Counted from the first letter of the stretch, positions 9,466 to 18,280 are shown. The stretch is DNA of 36,017 bases from Actinomycetes bacterium (GCA_021826315.1 JAKAZZ010000023.1:1-36017); one strand, 5' to 3'. Program-made: numbers and translations. Notes: generated by a model not told the origin, from the sequence alone.

Positions 9466-9831
9466 ATGTCCAAGAACAAATTAAATAGCCAAGAGTTGCG
9501 TCAAAAGAGGCACAAGCGAGTTCGTAGAACAGTTATTGGTACTACGGAACGCCCGCGCCTTGCAGTCTTCCGGTCTAACAAGCATGTTATGGCTCAAATT
9601 GTCGACGATAGCTCGGGAACGACTCTCGTAGCGGCCTCCACATATGAGGCTTCGCTTCGAAGTGGCGTTACTGGCAACATCGATGCGGCCCGCAAAGTTG
9701 GCGAGATGATTGCCGAGCGCGCCGTTGAAAAGGGTGTCAAGGCTGTTGTATTCGACCGTGGCGGCTTTCAATATCATGGCAGAGTTGCAGCAGTGGCCGA
9801 TGGCGCTCGCGAAAAGGGATTGGAGTTCTAG
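9466..9831 (+). CDS. rplR: Ribosomal protein uL18
   Basis: 5S rRNA-binding protein of the central protuberance. It is 121 aa. Family segments are [33 protein letters not shown] and [20 protein letters not shown] near the C-terminus. It lies 14 nt after rplF and 2 nt before rpsE. Confidence 0.97.
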   Translation: MSKNKLNSQELRQKRHKRVRRTVIGTTERPRLAVFRSNKHVMAQIVDDSSGTTLVAASTYEASLRSGVTGNIDAARKVGEMIAERAVEKGVKAVVFDRGGFQYHGRVAAVADGAREKGLEF

Positions 9832-9833
9832 CA

Positions 9834-10382
9834 ATGGCTGATGAAACCTACGAAGAGAGAACCATTAAAGTCAACCGCGTTGCCAAGGTGGTAAAGGGTG
9901 GCCGTCGCTTCTCCTTCACTGCACTCATGGTCATCGGTGACAAGAATGGTCGTGTTGGTCTCGGTTACGGTAAGGCAAAAGAAGCTGGCGTTGCAGTGCA
10001 GAAGGGTATCGAAGAGGCTCGCAAGAACCTGTTTGATGTCGCCTTGGCTGGGGACACAATAGTGCACCCAGTTCTTGGTGAAGCCGGTGCTGGGCGCGTA
10101 CTCCTTAAGCCAGCGGCTCCAGGTACTGGTGTGATCGCGGGTGGTGCAGCTCGGTCAATCCTCGAGATGGCAGGCATCCATGATGTGGTTGCCAAGTCTC
10201 TTGGTTCGTCGAATGCGATCAACGTGGCTCACGCCACGATTGATGGTCTGAAGTCGATCAAGCGGCCCGATGAAGTTGCGGCTCTACGTGGTCGTTATGC
10301 CGATGAGATCGTTCCCAAGGCAATCAATGACGCATACAACCGCAAGAAGGCCGAGATCGCTGGCAGCAGAGGTGACGCATAA
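9834..10382 (+). CDS. rpsE: Ribosomal protein uS5
   Basis: Small-subunit protein important for decoding accuracy and mRNA unwinding. It is 182 aa, with the double-stranded RNA-binding-like N-domain ([40 protein letters not shown]) and the C-domain ([20 protein letters not shown]). Its stop shares a base with the rpmD start (TAATG). Confidence 0.98.
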   Translation: MADETYEERTIKVNRVAKVVKGGRRFSFTALMVIGDKNGRVGLGYGKAKEAGVAVQKGIEEARKNLFDVALAGDTIVHPVLGEAGAGRVLLKPAAPGTGVIAGGAARSILEMAGIHDVVAKSLGSSNAINVAHATIDGLKSIKRPDEVAALRGRYADEIVPKAINDAYNRKKAEIAGSRGDA

Positions 10383-10573
10383 TGGCTGAAGAGGCAAAGA
10401 TCATAGTGACCCAGATCCGTTCTGGGATTGGAACAAAGCCTAAGCACCGAGGGACTCTAAAGGCTCTCGGACTTGGAAGAATCGGCAAGAGCAACGCCCT
10501 TCCCGATCGTCCAGAGATCCGCGGAATGATTGCCCGCGTTGTTCACCTGGTAGAAGTTCAGGAAGAGGTTTGA
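10382..10573 (+). CDS. rpmD: Ribosomal protein uL30
   Basis: Small large-subunit protein of 63 aa. The pattern VTQIRSGIGTKPKHRGTLKA followed by LGLGRIGKSNALPDRPEIRG is diagnostic. It overlaps rpsE by one base and lies 4 nt before rplO. Confidence 0.97.
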   Translation: MAEEAKIIVTQIRSGIGTKPKHRGTLKALGLGRIGKSNALPDRPEIRGMIARVVHLVEVQEEV

Positions 10574-10577
10574 TTCG

Positions 10578-11078
10578 ATGTTGAAGTTGCATGATTTGGC
10601 CCCAGCTGATGGAGCCAAGAAGACTAAGAAGCGCGTCGGCCGTGGTATCGGCGGTAAGGGCGGAAAGACTGCAGGTCGCGGTACCAAGGGTCAGGGCGCT
10701 CGTGATACCATTCCTATGGGCTTCGAAGGTGGACAGCTTCCGCTAGTTCAACGTTCGCCAAAGGCTAAGGGTTTCACTAACCCATTCAAGGTTGTCTACG
10801 AGATCGTAAACCTCGATAAGATCGCTGAGCTAGCTGCTCAGGGTGTCGTGGTTATAGATCCCGCTACCCTGGCTAATTATGGGATCGTCAAGAAGAATTC
10901 GCTCGTCAAAGTTTTAGGTGACGGCGAGATTCGTATTGGCGTAACAATTACCGCTCATAAGTTCTCCCGTGCTGCCGAATTCGCTATTCGCGCAGCCGGT
11001 GGTTCGACGGTGGTTTTGGATCTTCCGTTTGCCGGTGGTAGACCTCCGGTAAAGGGTAACCAACACGCCAATCGCTAA
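10578..11078 (+). CDS. rplO: Ribosomal protein uL15
   Basis: Large-subunit assembly protein of 166 aa. The N-terminal region is Gly-rich (KKRVGRGIGGKGGKTAGRGT) with the typical GFEGGQLPLVQRSPKAKGF after it. It is the last gene of the spc ribosomal run. A strong hairpin follows, so secY probably has its own transcription start here. Confidence 0.98.
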   Translation: MLKLHDLAPADGAKKTKKRVGRGIGGKGGKTAGRGTKGQGARDTIPMGFEGGQLPLVQRSPKAKGFTNPFKVVYEIVNLDKIAELAAQGVVVIDPATLANYGIVKKNSLVKVLGDGEIRIGVTITAHKFSRAAEFAIRAAGGSTVVLDLPFAGGRPPVKGNQHANR

Positions 11079-11100
11079 TCGAATTGGCATGCTAACTTTG

Positions 11101-11146
11101 AGAGGAGCCCATGAGCGTTTTCGCGGTGAGGCTCCTCTATTTGTTT
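11101..11146 (+). terminator. Intrinsic terminator after rplO
   Basis: A perfect 9-bp stem (AGAGGAGCC 11101-11109 with GGCTCCTCT 11130-11138) encloses a 20-nt loop that holds a small GCG-TTTT-CGC hairpin, and is followed by ATTTGTTTG. It separates the ribosomal run from secY. Confidence 0.75.
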
Positions 11147-11195
11147 GTGCCAATACGACTTGGTAGCAAGGTAAATAGCTGACTAAGATTTATCA

Positions 11196-11226
11196 TTGAC
11201 GTTGACCTCTGGAGGTCAACTTAAAG
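11196..11226 (+). promoter_or_regulatory. Inverted repeat upstream of secY
   Basis: GTTGACCTC (11201-11209) and GAGGTCAAC (11212-11220) form a perfect 9-bp inverted repeat with 2 nt between. A possible -35 TTGACG (11196-11201) and a weak -10 near CTTAAA (11220-11225) would place the repeat within the promoter spacer, as an operator would be. It could also be a second terminator, since a T-rich run follows. The role is unproven. Confidence 0.4.
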
Positions 11227-11242
11227 TTTTTAGGGTTGATGG

Positions 11243-12538
11243 ATGCTGGGAAGTCTAAGAAACGTATTTCTTGTCGCGGACTTGAGGAAAAAGATCCTCT
11301 TCACGCTCTTTATAATTGTCGTCTATCAGTTGGGAGCAAATCTTCCAGTTCCGGGTATTGATTTCAACGCCTTGAAGCAGCTGGAGTCGACATCTGGAGG
11401 CTCGGGCGTGTTGGGATTTCTCAATCTGTTCTCGGGTGGAGCGCTCACGAGGTTTGCAATCTTCGGATTGGGTATCATGCCCTACATTACGTCGTCTATC
11501 ATCATTCAACTTTTGACGACTGTAATTCCTAAGTTTGAAGAGTGGCGAGATCAAGGAGCTGTTGGCGAGAAGCGTATCACACAAACAACCCGCTACCTTA
11601 CTGTAGTCTTGGCGCTTCTACAAGGAACTGGTTTGACTTTCGTATTCCATAATGGTGGTGCGGGGTTCCTCCCAAATGGCAAGGCTATCGACCTCATTCC
11701 GAATTTTACAGTCCCGAGGGTTCTGTTCATCGTCCTTACTTTTGCCGCAGGTACCGCACTTGTAATGTGGCTTGGTGAGCTGATTACTCAAAGGGGTATC
11801 GGTCAAGGGATGTCGATCCTCATCTTTGCGAATGTCGTGGCTGGTATTCCAACTGGTGGGCACGCCATTCTTCAGCAAGCTGGTGGGTTCAAGTTTGCGG
11901 TTATCGTTTTGCTAGCCATCGCGATATTGGTAGCTATCGTCTTCGTCGAGCAAGGGCAGCGAAGGATTCCAGTTGTCTTTTCGAAGCGCGTAGTTGGCCA
12001 AAAGATGTATGAGGGGTCCAATACTCATATTCCACTTAAGGTCAATCAATCGGGAGTCGTCCCAATCATCTTTGCGTCGTCGATTTTGTACTTCCCAGTT
12101 CTGCTCACGAACATTATTCCTTGGACTGGATATCGGAACTTCGTAAACAACAATCTCGTCTCGCCCACAAGTTTCGTCTACATTGGCATTTATGGCGTTT
12201 TGATCGTAATGTTCACCTTCTTCTATGTTCAGATCGTCTTCGACCCTTACCAGCAAGCGGACATAATTCGTAAGCAGAGTGGTTTTGTTCCTGGTATCCG
12301 TCCGGGCGCACCCACTGAGCGTTACTTCGCGAAGATCTTGAATCGTATAACTCTTCCGGGCGCACTTTTTTTGGCGGGTGTTGCTTTGATTCCTGCGATT
12401 TTGTTGGCGATTTGGAATGTTACAGGTTATCCATTTGCCGGTACGACCCTCTTGATTGCAGTTGGCGTTGCTCTCGAAACGATGAAGCAGATCGATTCGC
12501 AGTTGTCGATGCGTAATTACGAGGGTTTCCTTAAGTAA
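11243..12538 (+). CDS. secY: Preprotein translocase subunit SecY
   Basis: Central channel of the SecYEG translocon in the inner membrane. The 431 aa fit ten membrane segments, starting with KILFTLFIIVVYQLGANLPV (about 17-36). The family signatures GIMPYITSSIIIQLL (second segment) and QRGIGQGMSILIFANVVAG are present, as is the cytoplasmic loop ending in IPLKVNQSGVVPIIFASS. It precedes adk and map in the usual actinobacterial order. Confidence 0.99.
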   Translation: MLGSLRNVFLVADLRKKILFTLFIIVVYQLGANLPVPGIDFNALKQLESTSGGSGVLGFLNLFSGGALTRFAIFGLGIMPYITSSIIIQLLTTVIPKFEEWRDQGAVGEKRITQTTRYLTVVLALLQGTGLTFVFHNGGAGFLPNGKAIDLIPNFTVPRVLFIVLTFAAGTALVMWLGELITQRGIGQGMSILIFANVVAGIPTGGHAILQQAGGFKFAVIVLLAIAILVAIVFVEQGQRRIPVVFSKRVVGQKMYEGSNTHIPLKVNQSGVVPIIFASSILYFPVLLTNIIPWTGYRNFVNNNLVSPTSFVYIGIYGVLIVMFTFFYVQIVFDPYQQADIIRKQSGFVPGIRPGAPTERYFAKILNRITLPGALFLAGVALIPAILLAIWNVTGYPFAGTTLLIAVGVALETMKQIDSQLSMRNYEGFLK

Positions 12539-12561
12539 GAATTAGCTGGCAGGGAGTAGAG

Positions 12562-13218
12562 TTGAACAAGCCATTTCGTATCGCAATGTTAGGGAAGCAG
12601 GGAGCAGGGAAGGGTACTCAATGTGCTCGCATCTCAGAGAAGTTCTCGATTCCTCATATCTCTACGGGCGACATGCTGCGTCAGGCTGTAAAGGCTGGTA
12701 CGGAGTTTGGGTTGAAGGCTGCTGAGTACATGGAACGGGGAGACCTTGTCCCAGATGAAGTGATTATTGGTACAGTAGTTGAACGATTGAGCGAGAGTGA
12801 CGCCCTAGATCGCGGGTATCTATTGGATGGATTTCCGCGGACTCTAGCTCAGGCTAAGGCGCTCGACACTGCCATTGATGGCGCACTCAAGCTTGTGGTA
12901 AATCTTGATGTGGCTACAGAAATTGTTTTAGAGCGACTTTCTTCACGGCGGGTCTGTGAGGGTTGCGGGAGAACTTACTCCACTTCAAATCCCCCAACCC
13001 ACGGTTGGACGTGTGACTCATGCGGAGGTGAAGTCGTACAACGGGCTGACGATAAGCCCGAGGCTATTTCTAGAAGATTGGCACTTTACGATGAACTAAC
13101 TGCCCCGTTGATCGGCTGGTACGATGAAAAGGGAATCTTAGTCACCATCGAAGGTAGCGGCGATCTCGATATCGTTACTTCCAATATCGTTCAGTCGATT
13201 CAATCAGTAGTCTCATAG
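12562..13218 (+). CDS. adk: Adenylate kinase, zinc-LID type
   Basis: Converts ATP plus AMP to two ADP in the cytoplasm. The P-loop GKQGAGKGT is at 11-19, the AMP-binding TGDMLR at 35-40 and DGFPRT at 89-94. The long form of the LID domain carries Cys132, Cys135, Cys151 and Cys154, a structural zinc site. It is 218 aa. The start codon is TTG, supported by AGGGAG at 12551-12556 and by the position of the P-loop. It sits between secY and map. Confidence 0.97.
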   Translation: MNKPFRIAMLGKQGAGKGTQCARISEKFSIPHISTGDMLRQAVKAGTEFGLKAAEYMERGDLVPDEVIIGTVVERLSESDALDRGYLLDGFPRTLAQAKALDTAIDGALKLVVNLDVATEIVLERLSSRRVCEGCGRTYSTSNPPTHGWTCDSCGGEVVQRADDKPEAISRRLALYDELTAPLIGWYDEKGILVTIEGSGDLDIVTSNIVQSIQSVVS

Positions 13219-13243
13219 ATCTCTTAGTTGGAAAGGTACTGCA

Positions 13244-14005
13244 TTGAGGTGGGAATCTACAATTAGGCGCTCCAACGTCGAGATTGATAAGATGCGCAAA
13301 GCCGGCGAAATCGTCCGAGAGATCAAAGATCGAATAAGGGAATTCGTGAAGGATGGCGTAACCACTGCCGAACTTGATCAAGTTGCACGAGAAGTGATCG
13401 ATCGAAGGGGTGCGACGAGCAACTTTCTTAACTACCACGGTTTTCCAGCAACCATCTGCACCTCCCCAAATAGCATGATTGTCCATGGTATCCCCGGAGA
13501 TTATCGCCTGAGGGAAGGCGACATCATCTCCATCGACTGCGGAGCAATATGGCAGGGCTACCACGGGGATTCCGCCTACACCATAGGTGTGGGAAAGATT
13601 TCGCGGCAGGCAGAAAAATTGCTCGAAGTCACTCAAAATTCGTTACTTGCGGGTATATCCGTCATGATCCCCGGTAACCATCTTCACGATATTGGACGGG
13701 AAGTGCAAAAGGTCGCTGAATCAGCGGGCTTCTCTGTGGTCCGCGAATACGTCGGTCATGGAATTGGAACTGCTATGCACGAATCTCCGAACGTTCCTAA
13801 TTACTGGCCTGGTAATCCTGGACCGAAGTTACGTCCGGGTAATGTCTTCGCAGTTGAACCTATGGTTAACGTTGGTAAAGCCGACACTCGGGTGCTCGAC
13901 GATGGATGGTCGGTGATTACGGCCGATGGCTCGTTGTCGGCACACTTCGAGGATACTATCGTTGTCACGGACGACGGTCCGGAAGTTCTTACATCCGAGT
14001 ATTAG
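13244..14005 (+). CDS. map: Methionine aminopeptidase type I
   Basis: Removes the initiator Met from new proteins. It is 253 aa with all five metal ligands: Asp98 and Asp109 (in IISIDCGAIWQGYHGDSA), His172 (GHGIG), Glu205 (AVEPM) and Glu236 (FEDTI), plus His81 and His179 of the active site. The start is TTG with GGAAAGG upstream. No long N-terminal extension is present. It follows adk by 25 nt; infA lies downstream after a 125-nt gap. Confidence 0.96.
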   Translation: MRWESTIRRSNVEIDKMRKAGEIVREIKDRIREFVKDGVTTAELDQVAREVIDRRGATSNFLNYHGFPATICTSPNSMIVHGIPGDYRLREGDIISIDCGAIWQGYHGDSAYTIGVGKISRQAEKLLEVTQNSLLAGISVMIPGNHLHDIGREVQKVAESAGFSVVREYVGHGIGTAMHESPNVPNYWPGNPGPKLRPGNVFAVEPMVNVGKADTRVLDDGWSVITADGSLSAHFEDTIVVTDDGPEVLTSEY

Positions 14006-14039
14006 GAATCTGCATGATTTGCGGGTGAGCAATATAAAC

Positions 14040-14068
14040 TTGAAACTCTGTGTAGCGTATGAATATTT
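14040..14068 (+). promoter_or_regulatory. Possible promoter before infA
   Basis: TTGAAA (14040-14045) and ATATTT/TATTTT (from 14063) are 17-18 nt apart. This would allow infA-rpmJ-rpsM-rpsK-rpsD-rpoA-rplQ to be transcribed independently of secY-adk-map. A small hairpin, GCGTG/CACGC (14084-14099), follows. The match is only moderate. Confidence 0.35.
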
Positions 14069-14130
14069 TATATCGTTGCACAGGCGTGTGTTTGCACGCA
14101 AAAGGTTGTCAAAGATATAAGGAGATTCAT

Positions 14131-14355
14131 CTGTCAAAGCCGAAAGAGGATGCAATCCTACTCGAAGGGACGGTCGTAGAGCCCCTTCCAAATGCAATGT
14201 TTCGAGTTGAACTTGATAATGGACATAAGGTTCTTGCCCATAGTTCGGGAAAGATGCGAATGCACCGAATTCGTATTTTGCCAGGGGATCGAGTTCAAAT
14301 TGAATTGACGCCCTACGACCTCAATAGAGGTCGAATTACTTATAGGTATCGTTAA
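14131..14355 (+). CDS. infA: Translation initiation factor IF-1 (CTG start)
   Basis: OB-fold factor that occupies the ribosomal A site during initiation. The family sequence begins at [20 protein letters not shown] and continues with [20 protein letters not shown] to RITYRYR. The best start is CTG at 14131: AAGGAG (14119-14124) lies 6 nt upstream, and the 74-aa product has the family length (72-73 aa). No ATG, GTG or TTG with a ribosome binding site exists nearby. An in-frame ATG at 14059 would add 24 residues (rich in Cys and basic residues) unlike IF-1 and has no visible ribosome binding site. The identity is certain, the start codon less so. Confidence 0.95.
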   Translation: MSKPKEDAILLEGTVVEPLPNAMFRVELDNGHKVLAHSSGKMRMHRIRILPGDRVQIELTPYDLNRGRITYRYR

Positions 14356-14410
14356 TCTTCTGATTGAAGACTAGGGATCATTGAATCTTTCAAGATCGAA
14401 AGAGAATGTT

Positions 14411-14524
14411 ATGAAGGTTAGACCTAGCGTCAAAACTATCTGTGAAAAGTGTAAGGTAATTCGTCGGCACGGAGTCGTGCTGGTGATTTGCGAAAACCCA
14501 AGACACAAGCAACGACAGGGATAA
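14411..14524 (+). CDS. rpmJ: Ribosomal protein bL36, zinc form
   Basis: Smallest large-subunit protein, 37 aa. It reads [20 protein letters not shown] and on to RHKQRQG. The zinc ligands Cys11, Cys14, Cys27 and His32 are present, so this is the C+ form. AAAGAGA lies 5 nt before the ATG. A 6-bp hairpin (TCTTTC 14386-14391, GAAAGA 14398-14403) overlaps that ribosome binding site and might modulate its use. It stands between infA and rpsM as in other actinobacteria. Confidence 0.97.
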   Translation: MKVRPSVKTICEKCKVIRRHGVVLVICENPRHKQRQG

Positions 14525-14531
14525 AGTAATA

Positions 14532-14909
14532 ATGGCACGAATAGCCGGAGTAGACATTCCAAGAGAAAAGCGTGTGGAGATTTCTCTCACCTATATTTTT
14601 GGAATTGGACTGACCACCTCGCAGAAGATTCTTTCTGCTACGGGCATAGACCCGAATACTAGAGTCCGTAATTTGACGGATGAAGAAGTTACGCAGCTGC
14701 GTGCTTACATTGATGGAAATTACAAGGTAGAGGGCGACCTTCGTCGAGAGGTGTCTCAGGATATCAAGCGGAAGCAAGAGATCGGGTGCTATCAAGGCCT
14801 CCGTCACCGCAAGGGTCTTCCTGTTCGAGGTCAAAGAACTCACACTAATGCTCGAACTCGTAAGGGACCGAAGAAGACAGTCGCAGGAAAGAAGAAGGTA
14901 AAGCGCTAA
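14532..14909 (+). CDS. rpsM: Ribosomal protein uS13
   Basis: Small-subunit head protein that touches the P-site tRNA and bridges to the large subunit. It is 125 aa, starts [20 protein letters not shown], and has [20 protein letters not shown] with the basic tail ending KKVKR. It lies 7 nt after rpmJ. Confidence 0.98.
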   Translation: MARIAGVDIPREKRVEISLTYIFGIGLTTSQKILSATGIDPNTRVRNLTDEEVTQLRAYIDGNYKVEGDLRREVSQDIKRKQEIGCYQGLRHRKGLPVRGQRTHTNARTRKGPKKTVAGKKKVKR

Positions 14910-14943
14910 GTCGCTTACTTTCGTTTGTAATTAAGGAGCATCA

Positions 14944-15342
14944 ATGGCTAAGCCTAAGCCAGCTGGTCGAAGGATTAAGAAAAAAGAGCGGAAGAATATC
15001 GCTCATGGGGTTGCCCATATTCACTCGTCCTTCAACAACACAATCGTATCAATAACCGACCCTGAAGGAAACGTTATTTCTTGGGGATCCGCCGGTAACG
15101 TCGGTTTTAAAGGTTCACGTAAATCCACTCCCTTTGCCGCTCAGCTTGCCGCTGAGGCCGCCGCTAAGAGAGCCGTCGAGCATGGAGTTCGTCGTGTAGA
15201 CGTACTTCTAAAAGGTCCGGGTTCAGGTCGCGATACCGCGCACCGCGCCATAGCAAACGCTGGAATTGAAATAGTTTCAGTTCGTGACGTTACACCGACG
15301 CCTCACAACGGTTGCCGGCCTAAGAAGCGTCGCAGGGTATAG
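14944..15342 (+). CDS. rpsK: Ribosomal protein uS11
   Basis: Platform protein of the small subunit near the E-site mRNA. It is 132 aa, with [38 protein letters not shown] and the C-terminal [22 protein letters not shown] precedes the ATG. It lies 34 nt after rpsM. Confidence 0.98.
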   Translation: MAKPKPAGRRIKKKERKNIAHGVAHIHSSFNNTIVSITDPEGNVISWGSAGNVGFKGSRKSTPFAAQLAAEAAAKRAVEHGVRRVDVLLKGPGSGRDTAHRAIANAGIEIVSVRDVTPTPHNGCRPKKRRRV

Positions 15343-15365
15343 GTAATTCAAGGAGAAGATGAAAA

Positions 15366-15986
15366 GTGGCACGTTACACCGGCCCTGTATGTAGATTATG
15401 TCGCCGTGAGCGCGAGAAGTTGTTCCTCAAGGGGTCTAAGTGCGAGACGCATTGCCCATTGGAGAAGAGAAACTATCCTCCCGGCGAGCACGGACGTGAT
15501 AGGAGCCGTCAAGGCTCTGAGTATTTGACTCAGCTCCGTGAGAAGCAAAAAGCGCGTCGTATTTACGGCGTACTCGAGAAGCAGTTCCGTAATATGTTCG
15601 AAGAGGCTTCAAGGCAAGATGGAATTACGGGTGAGAACCTGTTGCGCCTCCTTGAAATGCGTCTCGACAACGTATGTTACCGGGCTGGCTGGGGAGTTTC
15701 GAGATCCCAGTCCCGGCAATTTGTTCGTCACGGCTTCGTTACCGTAAATGGTCGGAAGGCTGACATACCTTCGATGCGTCTACGCAAGGGCGATGTAGTG
15801 ACTTTGACGCCTCATGCTAAGGATCTAGCCGTCGTAGAAGAGTCGATTAATCGCGGTATACGCGTTCCAGATTGGCTTACAGCGGGCGAGGATCAGCGTA
15901 CGGTTGAGATTACTAACACACCGTTGCGAGAGCAGATCACGACTGACGTTCGCGAGCAGCTTATCGTCGAACTCTACTCGAAGTAA
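15366..15986 (+). CDS. rpsD: Ribosomal protein uS4, zinc form
   Basis: Primary 16S rRNA-binding protein; in E. coli it is the translational repressor of the alpha operon. It is 206 aa with a GTG start (AAGGAG at 15350-15355). A nearby ATG at 15359 is out of frame. The N-terminal Cys9, Cys12, Cys26 and Cys30 form the zinc site of the C+ type. The S4 RNA-binding domain is at about 98-160 (RLDNVCYRAGWGVSRSQSRQ). Confidence 0.98.
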   Translation: MARYTGPVCRLCRREREKLFLKGSKCETHCPLEKRNYPPGEHGRDRSRQGSEYLTQLREKQKARRIYGVLEKQFRNMFEEASRQDGITGENLLRLLEMRLDNVCYRAGWGVSRSQSRQFVRHGFVTVNGRKADIPSMRLRKGDVVTLTPHAKDLAVVEESINRGIRVPDWLTAGEDQRTVEITNTPLREQITTDVREQLIVELYSK

Positions 15987-16006
15987 TCGCACTCATAGGA
16001 GAAAAG

Positions 16007-16945
16007 ATGCTCTTTATACAGAGACCTACAGTTGAAGAAGCTTCGGAAGAGGTCAATAGTCGACAGAAGTTCGCGATTGGTCCGCTTGAGCCTGGTTTTG
16101 GACACACACTCGGTAATGCACTCCGTCGTGTGCTGCTTTCTTCGATTCCGGGAGCGGCTATCGTGGAAGTTCGCTTCGACGATGCATTGCATGAGTTCGC
16201 CACTCTTTCGGGAGTGAAGGAAGACGTGCTCGAGATCATCCTCAACCTCAAAGATGTTGTGGTTCGGTCTGAGATCGACGATCCAGTGACTATTCGCCTT
16301 GATGTTCGAGGTCCCGGTATCGTAAGAGCTGGTGACTTCCAGGTCACTGCGGATATTGAGATCGTGAATCCGGATCTGCAGATTGCTACTCTTTCCGATA
16401 AGGGCCGCCTGGCGTTCGATGCGATCGTTGAAAAGGGCAAAGGCTATAAGAGCGCTGATTCCAGCCGAAATGCGAACGTTATTGGTCGCATACCGATGGA
16501 CGCTCTTTATTCACCTCTTCGACGTGTAGCAATCGATGTTACAGCAACGGCAGGTGAGCAGTCGAGAGATTATGACAGACTCGTGCTTGACATCGAGACC
16601 GATGGTTCTATAAGCCCCCGTGAAGCTCTTGCTTCCGCGGGCGATACGCTTCGCTCGCTCTCCACGATTATCGCCGAGATGAGCGATGCACCAGTTGGTC
16701 TCGCTTTGACTGAGACTCCCGTAATTGAGTCGCGTTCACCAGATCTCGATCTTCCTATTGAAGATCTCGAGTTGACGGAGAGGCCACGTAACTGCCTCAA
16801 GCGTGCGCAAGTCAATACTATCGGCGAGCTTCTTTCGAAGACCAACGATGACTTACTAGCTATTACAAACTTTGGACAAAAGTCCCTTGATGAGGTCGTT
16901 TCTCGCCTTCACGAACGAGGACTGTCCTTGAGGAAGAGAGATTAA
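16007..16945 (+). CDS. rpoA: RNA polymerase alpha subunit
   Basis: Scaffold subunit of RNA polymerase. The N-terminal assembly domain has [20 protein letters not shown] (about 30-50). The C-terminal domain (about 245-312), which contacts UP elements and regulators, has [20 protein letters not shown] and ends RGLSLRKRD. It is 312 aa. AGGAG lies upstream of the ATG. Together with rpsD and rplQ it forms the conserved alpha operon end. Confidence 0.99.
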   Translation: MLFIQRPTVEEASEEVNSRQKFAIGPLEPGFGHTLGNALRRVLLSSIPGAAIVEVRFDDALHEFATLSGVKEDVLEIILNLKDVVVRSEIDDPVTIRLDVRGPGIVRAGDFQVTADIEIVNPDLQIATLSDKGRLAFDAIVEKGKGYKSADSSRNANVIGRIPMDALYSPLRRVAIDVTATAGEQSRDYDRLVLDIETDGSISPREALASAGDTLRSLSTIIAEMSDAPVGLALTETPVIESRSPDLDLPIEDLELTERPRNCLKRAQVNTIGELLSKTNDDLLAITNFGQKSLDEVVSRLHERGLSLRKRD

Positions 16946-16946
16946 C

Positions 16947-17300
16947 ATGCCGGGTAGACCTAAGCAGGGGCGTCGCTTTGGAGGCGATGCCAAGCATCAA
17001 AAGGCAATTTTGGCGAACCTAGCCGCATCTTTGTTCGCCGCAGAGTCGATTACTACAACTGAGGCTAAGGCGAAAGCCCTGCGTCCTGTAGCTGAAAAGC
17101 TTATTACGAAGGCAAAGCGCGGTGGACTTCATAACCACCGCGAACTGGTTGCGTACCTGCGCGATAAGGATATGGCTCAAAAGTTGATGGTAGAGTTGGC
17201 TGAGCGATACGCCGACCGTCAAGGTGGTTATACACGGATCCTTAAGAAGGGTCCTCGCCAAGGTGATAATGCACCTATGGCGGTTATTGAATTGGTATAA
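16947..17300 (+). CDS. rplQ: Ribosomal protein bL17
   Basis: Bacteria-specific large-subunit protein near the tunnel exit. It is 117 aa, with [40 protein letters not shown] and the C-terminal PMAVIELV. It starts one nucleotide after the rpoA stop and is followed by a hairpin terminator. Confidence 0.98.
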   Translation: MPGRPKQGRRFGGDAKHQKAILANLAASLFAAESITTTEAKAKALRPVAEKLITKAKRGGLHNHRELVAYLRDKDMAQKLMVELAERYADRQGGYTRILKKGPRQGDNAPMAVIELV

Positions 17301-17315
17301 AGGCTTAAGCTTTGG

Positions 17316-17353
17316 ATGGGTGGTGCTCGTTGGGCATCACCCATTTGCATTTA
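17316..17353 (+). terminator. Terminator after rplQ
   Basis: An 11-bp stem (ATGGGTGGTGC 17316-17326 with GCATCACCCAT 17334-17344, one G-T pair) is followed by TTGCATTTA. The T-run is weak. It marks the end of the alpha operon, though truA starts only 20 nt downstream of the hairpin. Confidence 0.6.
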
Positions 17354-17363
17354 AGGGATTGTT

Positions 17364-18194
17364 TTGGCCTTTGAACGAATTGCAGTAGAGTTTTCTTACG
17401 ACGGAGCTTCCTTCTTTGGCTATGCGCGTCAAAGCAATCAAGTTACGGTCCAAGGTGTGATGGAAGAGGCTCTCCGTACTCTTTACGGTATTGAAATCAA
17501 TACCGTAGTAGCCGGTAGGACCGATCGGGGAGTTCATGCTGACTCTCAGTTTATGAGTTTCGATAATCCCCGTACGCGAGATCTTGATGTAGGCCGTATA
17601 CGGCGTTCCCTCGATCGGCTTTGTGGTGATGCGATCTCGGTTCGTGCCGTGCATTTTGTGGATGCGACCTTTCACGCAAGATTTTCGGCGGTTGCAAGGC
17701 GCTATCGGTACATCCTTGCAACGGAAGGTTCGATCGCTCCATACGAAAGACATCTAGCTTGGGAGGTGCCGCGATCACTTGACATCGACGCCGCCTACCG
17801 AGCGTCTATGTTCATTGCCGGTGAGCAGAACTTCGCAGCCTTTTGTAGAAAGGATCCTAACGGAGGCTCCCTGTGGCGGAGGGTGAGTGATGTCGAACTG
17901 TACCGACGCGAGGGCAGTCGCTTCGCAATTGAATTGGAAGCAAACGCCTTCTGCCATCAGATGATTAGGTCTTTGGTCGCCTACCTTGTAGCAATTGGAC
18001 TGGGTAAATTCGCGGAAGAGGATTTCGCGGACTTATTCTCTAACTCTGATCGTGCTAACGGAGTGGATTTGGCTCCCCCGTCTCCGTTGGCGCTAGTCGC
18101 GGTGAGATACCCTGAGCCGTATAGTGACATTTCTACGAAATACTCGCCGATAGGTGAGTTACTTTGGAGTGTTAAGGATGTTAATGGTGGATAA
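17364..18194 (+). CDS. truA: tRNA pseudouridine(38-40) synthase TruA
   Basis: Isomerises uridines 38-40 in the anticodon stem-loop of many tRNAs. The 276-aa protein carries the catalytic motif GRTDRGVHA with Asp54, and FSYDGASFFGYARQ at the N-terminus. Later matches are FHARFSAVARRYRYIL and NAFCHQMIRSLVAYLVAIGL. The start is TTG with AAGGGA at 17353-17358. It follows rplQ as in M. tuberculosis and many other bacteria. Confidence 0.96.
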   Translation: MAFERIAVEFSYDGASFFGYARQSNQVTVQGVMEEALRTLYGIEINTVVAGRTDRGVHADSQFMSFDNPRTRDLDVGRIRRSLDRLCGDAISVRAVHFVDATFHARFSAVARRYRYILATEGSIAPYERHLAWEVPRSLDIDAAYRASMFIAGEQNFAAFCRKDPNGGSLWRRVSDVELYRREGSRFAIELEANAFCHQMIRSLVAYLVAIGLGKFAEEDFADLFSNSDRANGVDLAPPSPLALVAVRYPEPYSDISTKYSPIGELLWSVKDVNGG

Positions 18195-18209
18195 GTTTAT
18201 GGGGCAAGC

Positions 18210-18280
18210 TATAATGTACGTCTGTGTCTGTTGCCGCTTGGCAACCCAACACGTCTTTCAACTAAGAAATTTGTGAGATT
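18210..18280 (+). promoter_or_regulatory. Promoter and structured leader of rplM
   Basis: A perfect -10 hexamer TATAAT is at 18210-18215; no good -35 is seen. Downstream, GTTGCC (18230-18235), loop GCTT and GGCAAC (18240-18245) form a hairpin. It is extended across an internal loop by GTGT (18224-18227) with ACAC (18249-18252). A stem with an internal loop just before rplM resembles the idea of L13 autoregulatory leaders known in other bacteria; homology is not shown. Confidence 0.45.

Noticed and set aside
14059-14130. N-terminal extension of IF-1 from ATG 14059
   Set aside because: The 24 residues do not resemble IF-1 and there is no ribosome binding site before that ATG.
15961-16440. Minus-strand open frame opposite rpoA
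   Set aside because: A shadow of rpoA codon use with low-complexity Ser/Thr/Arg sequence.
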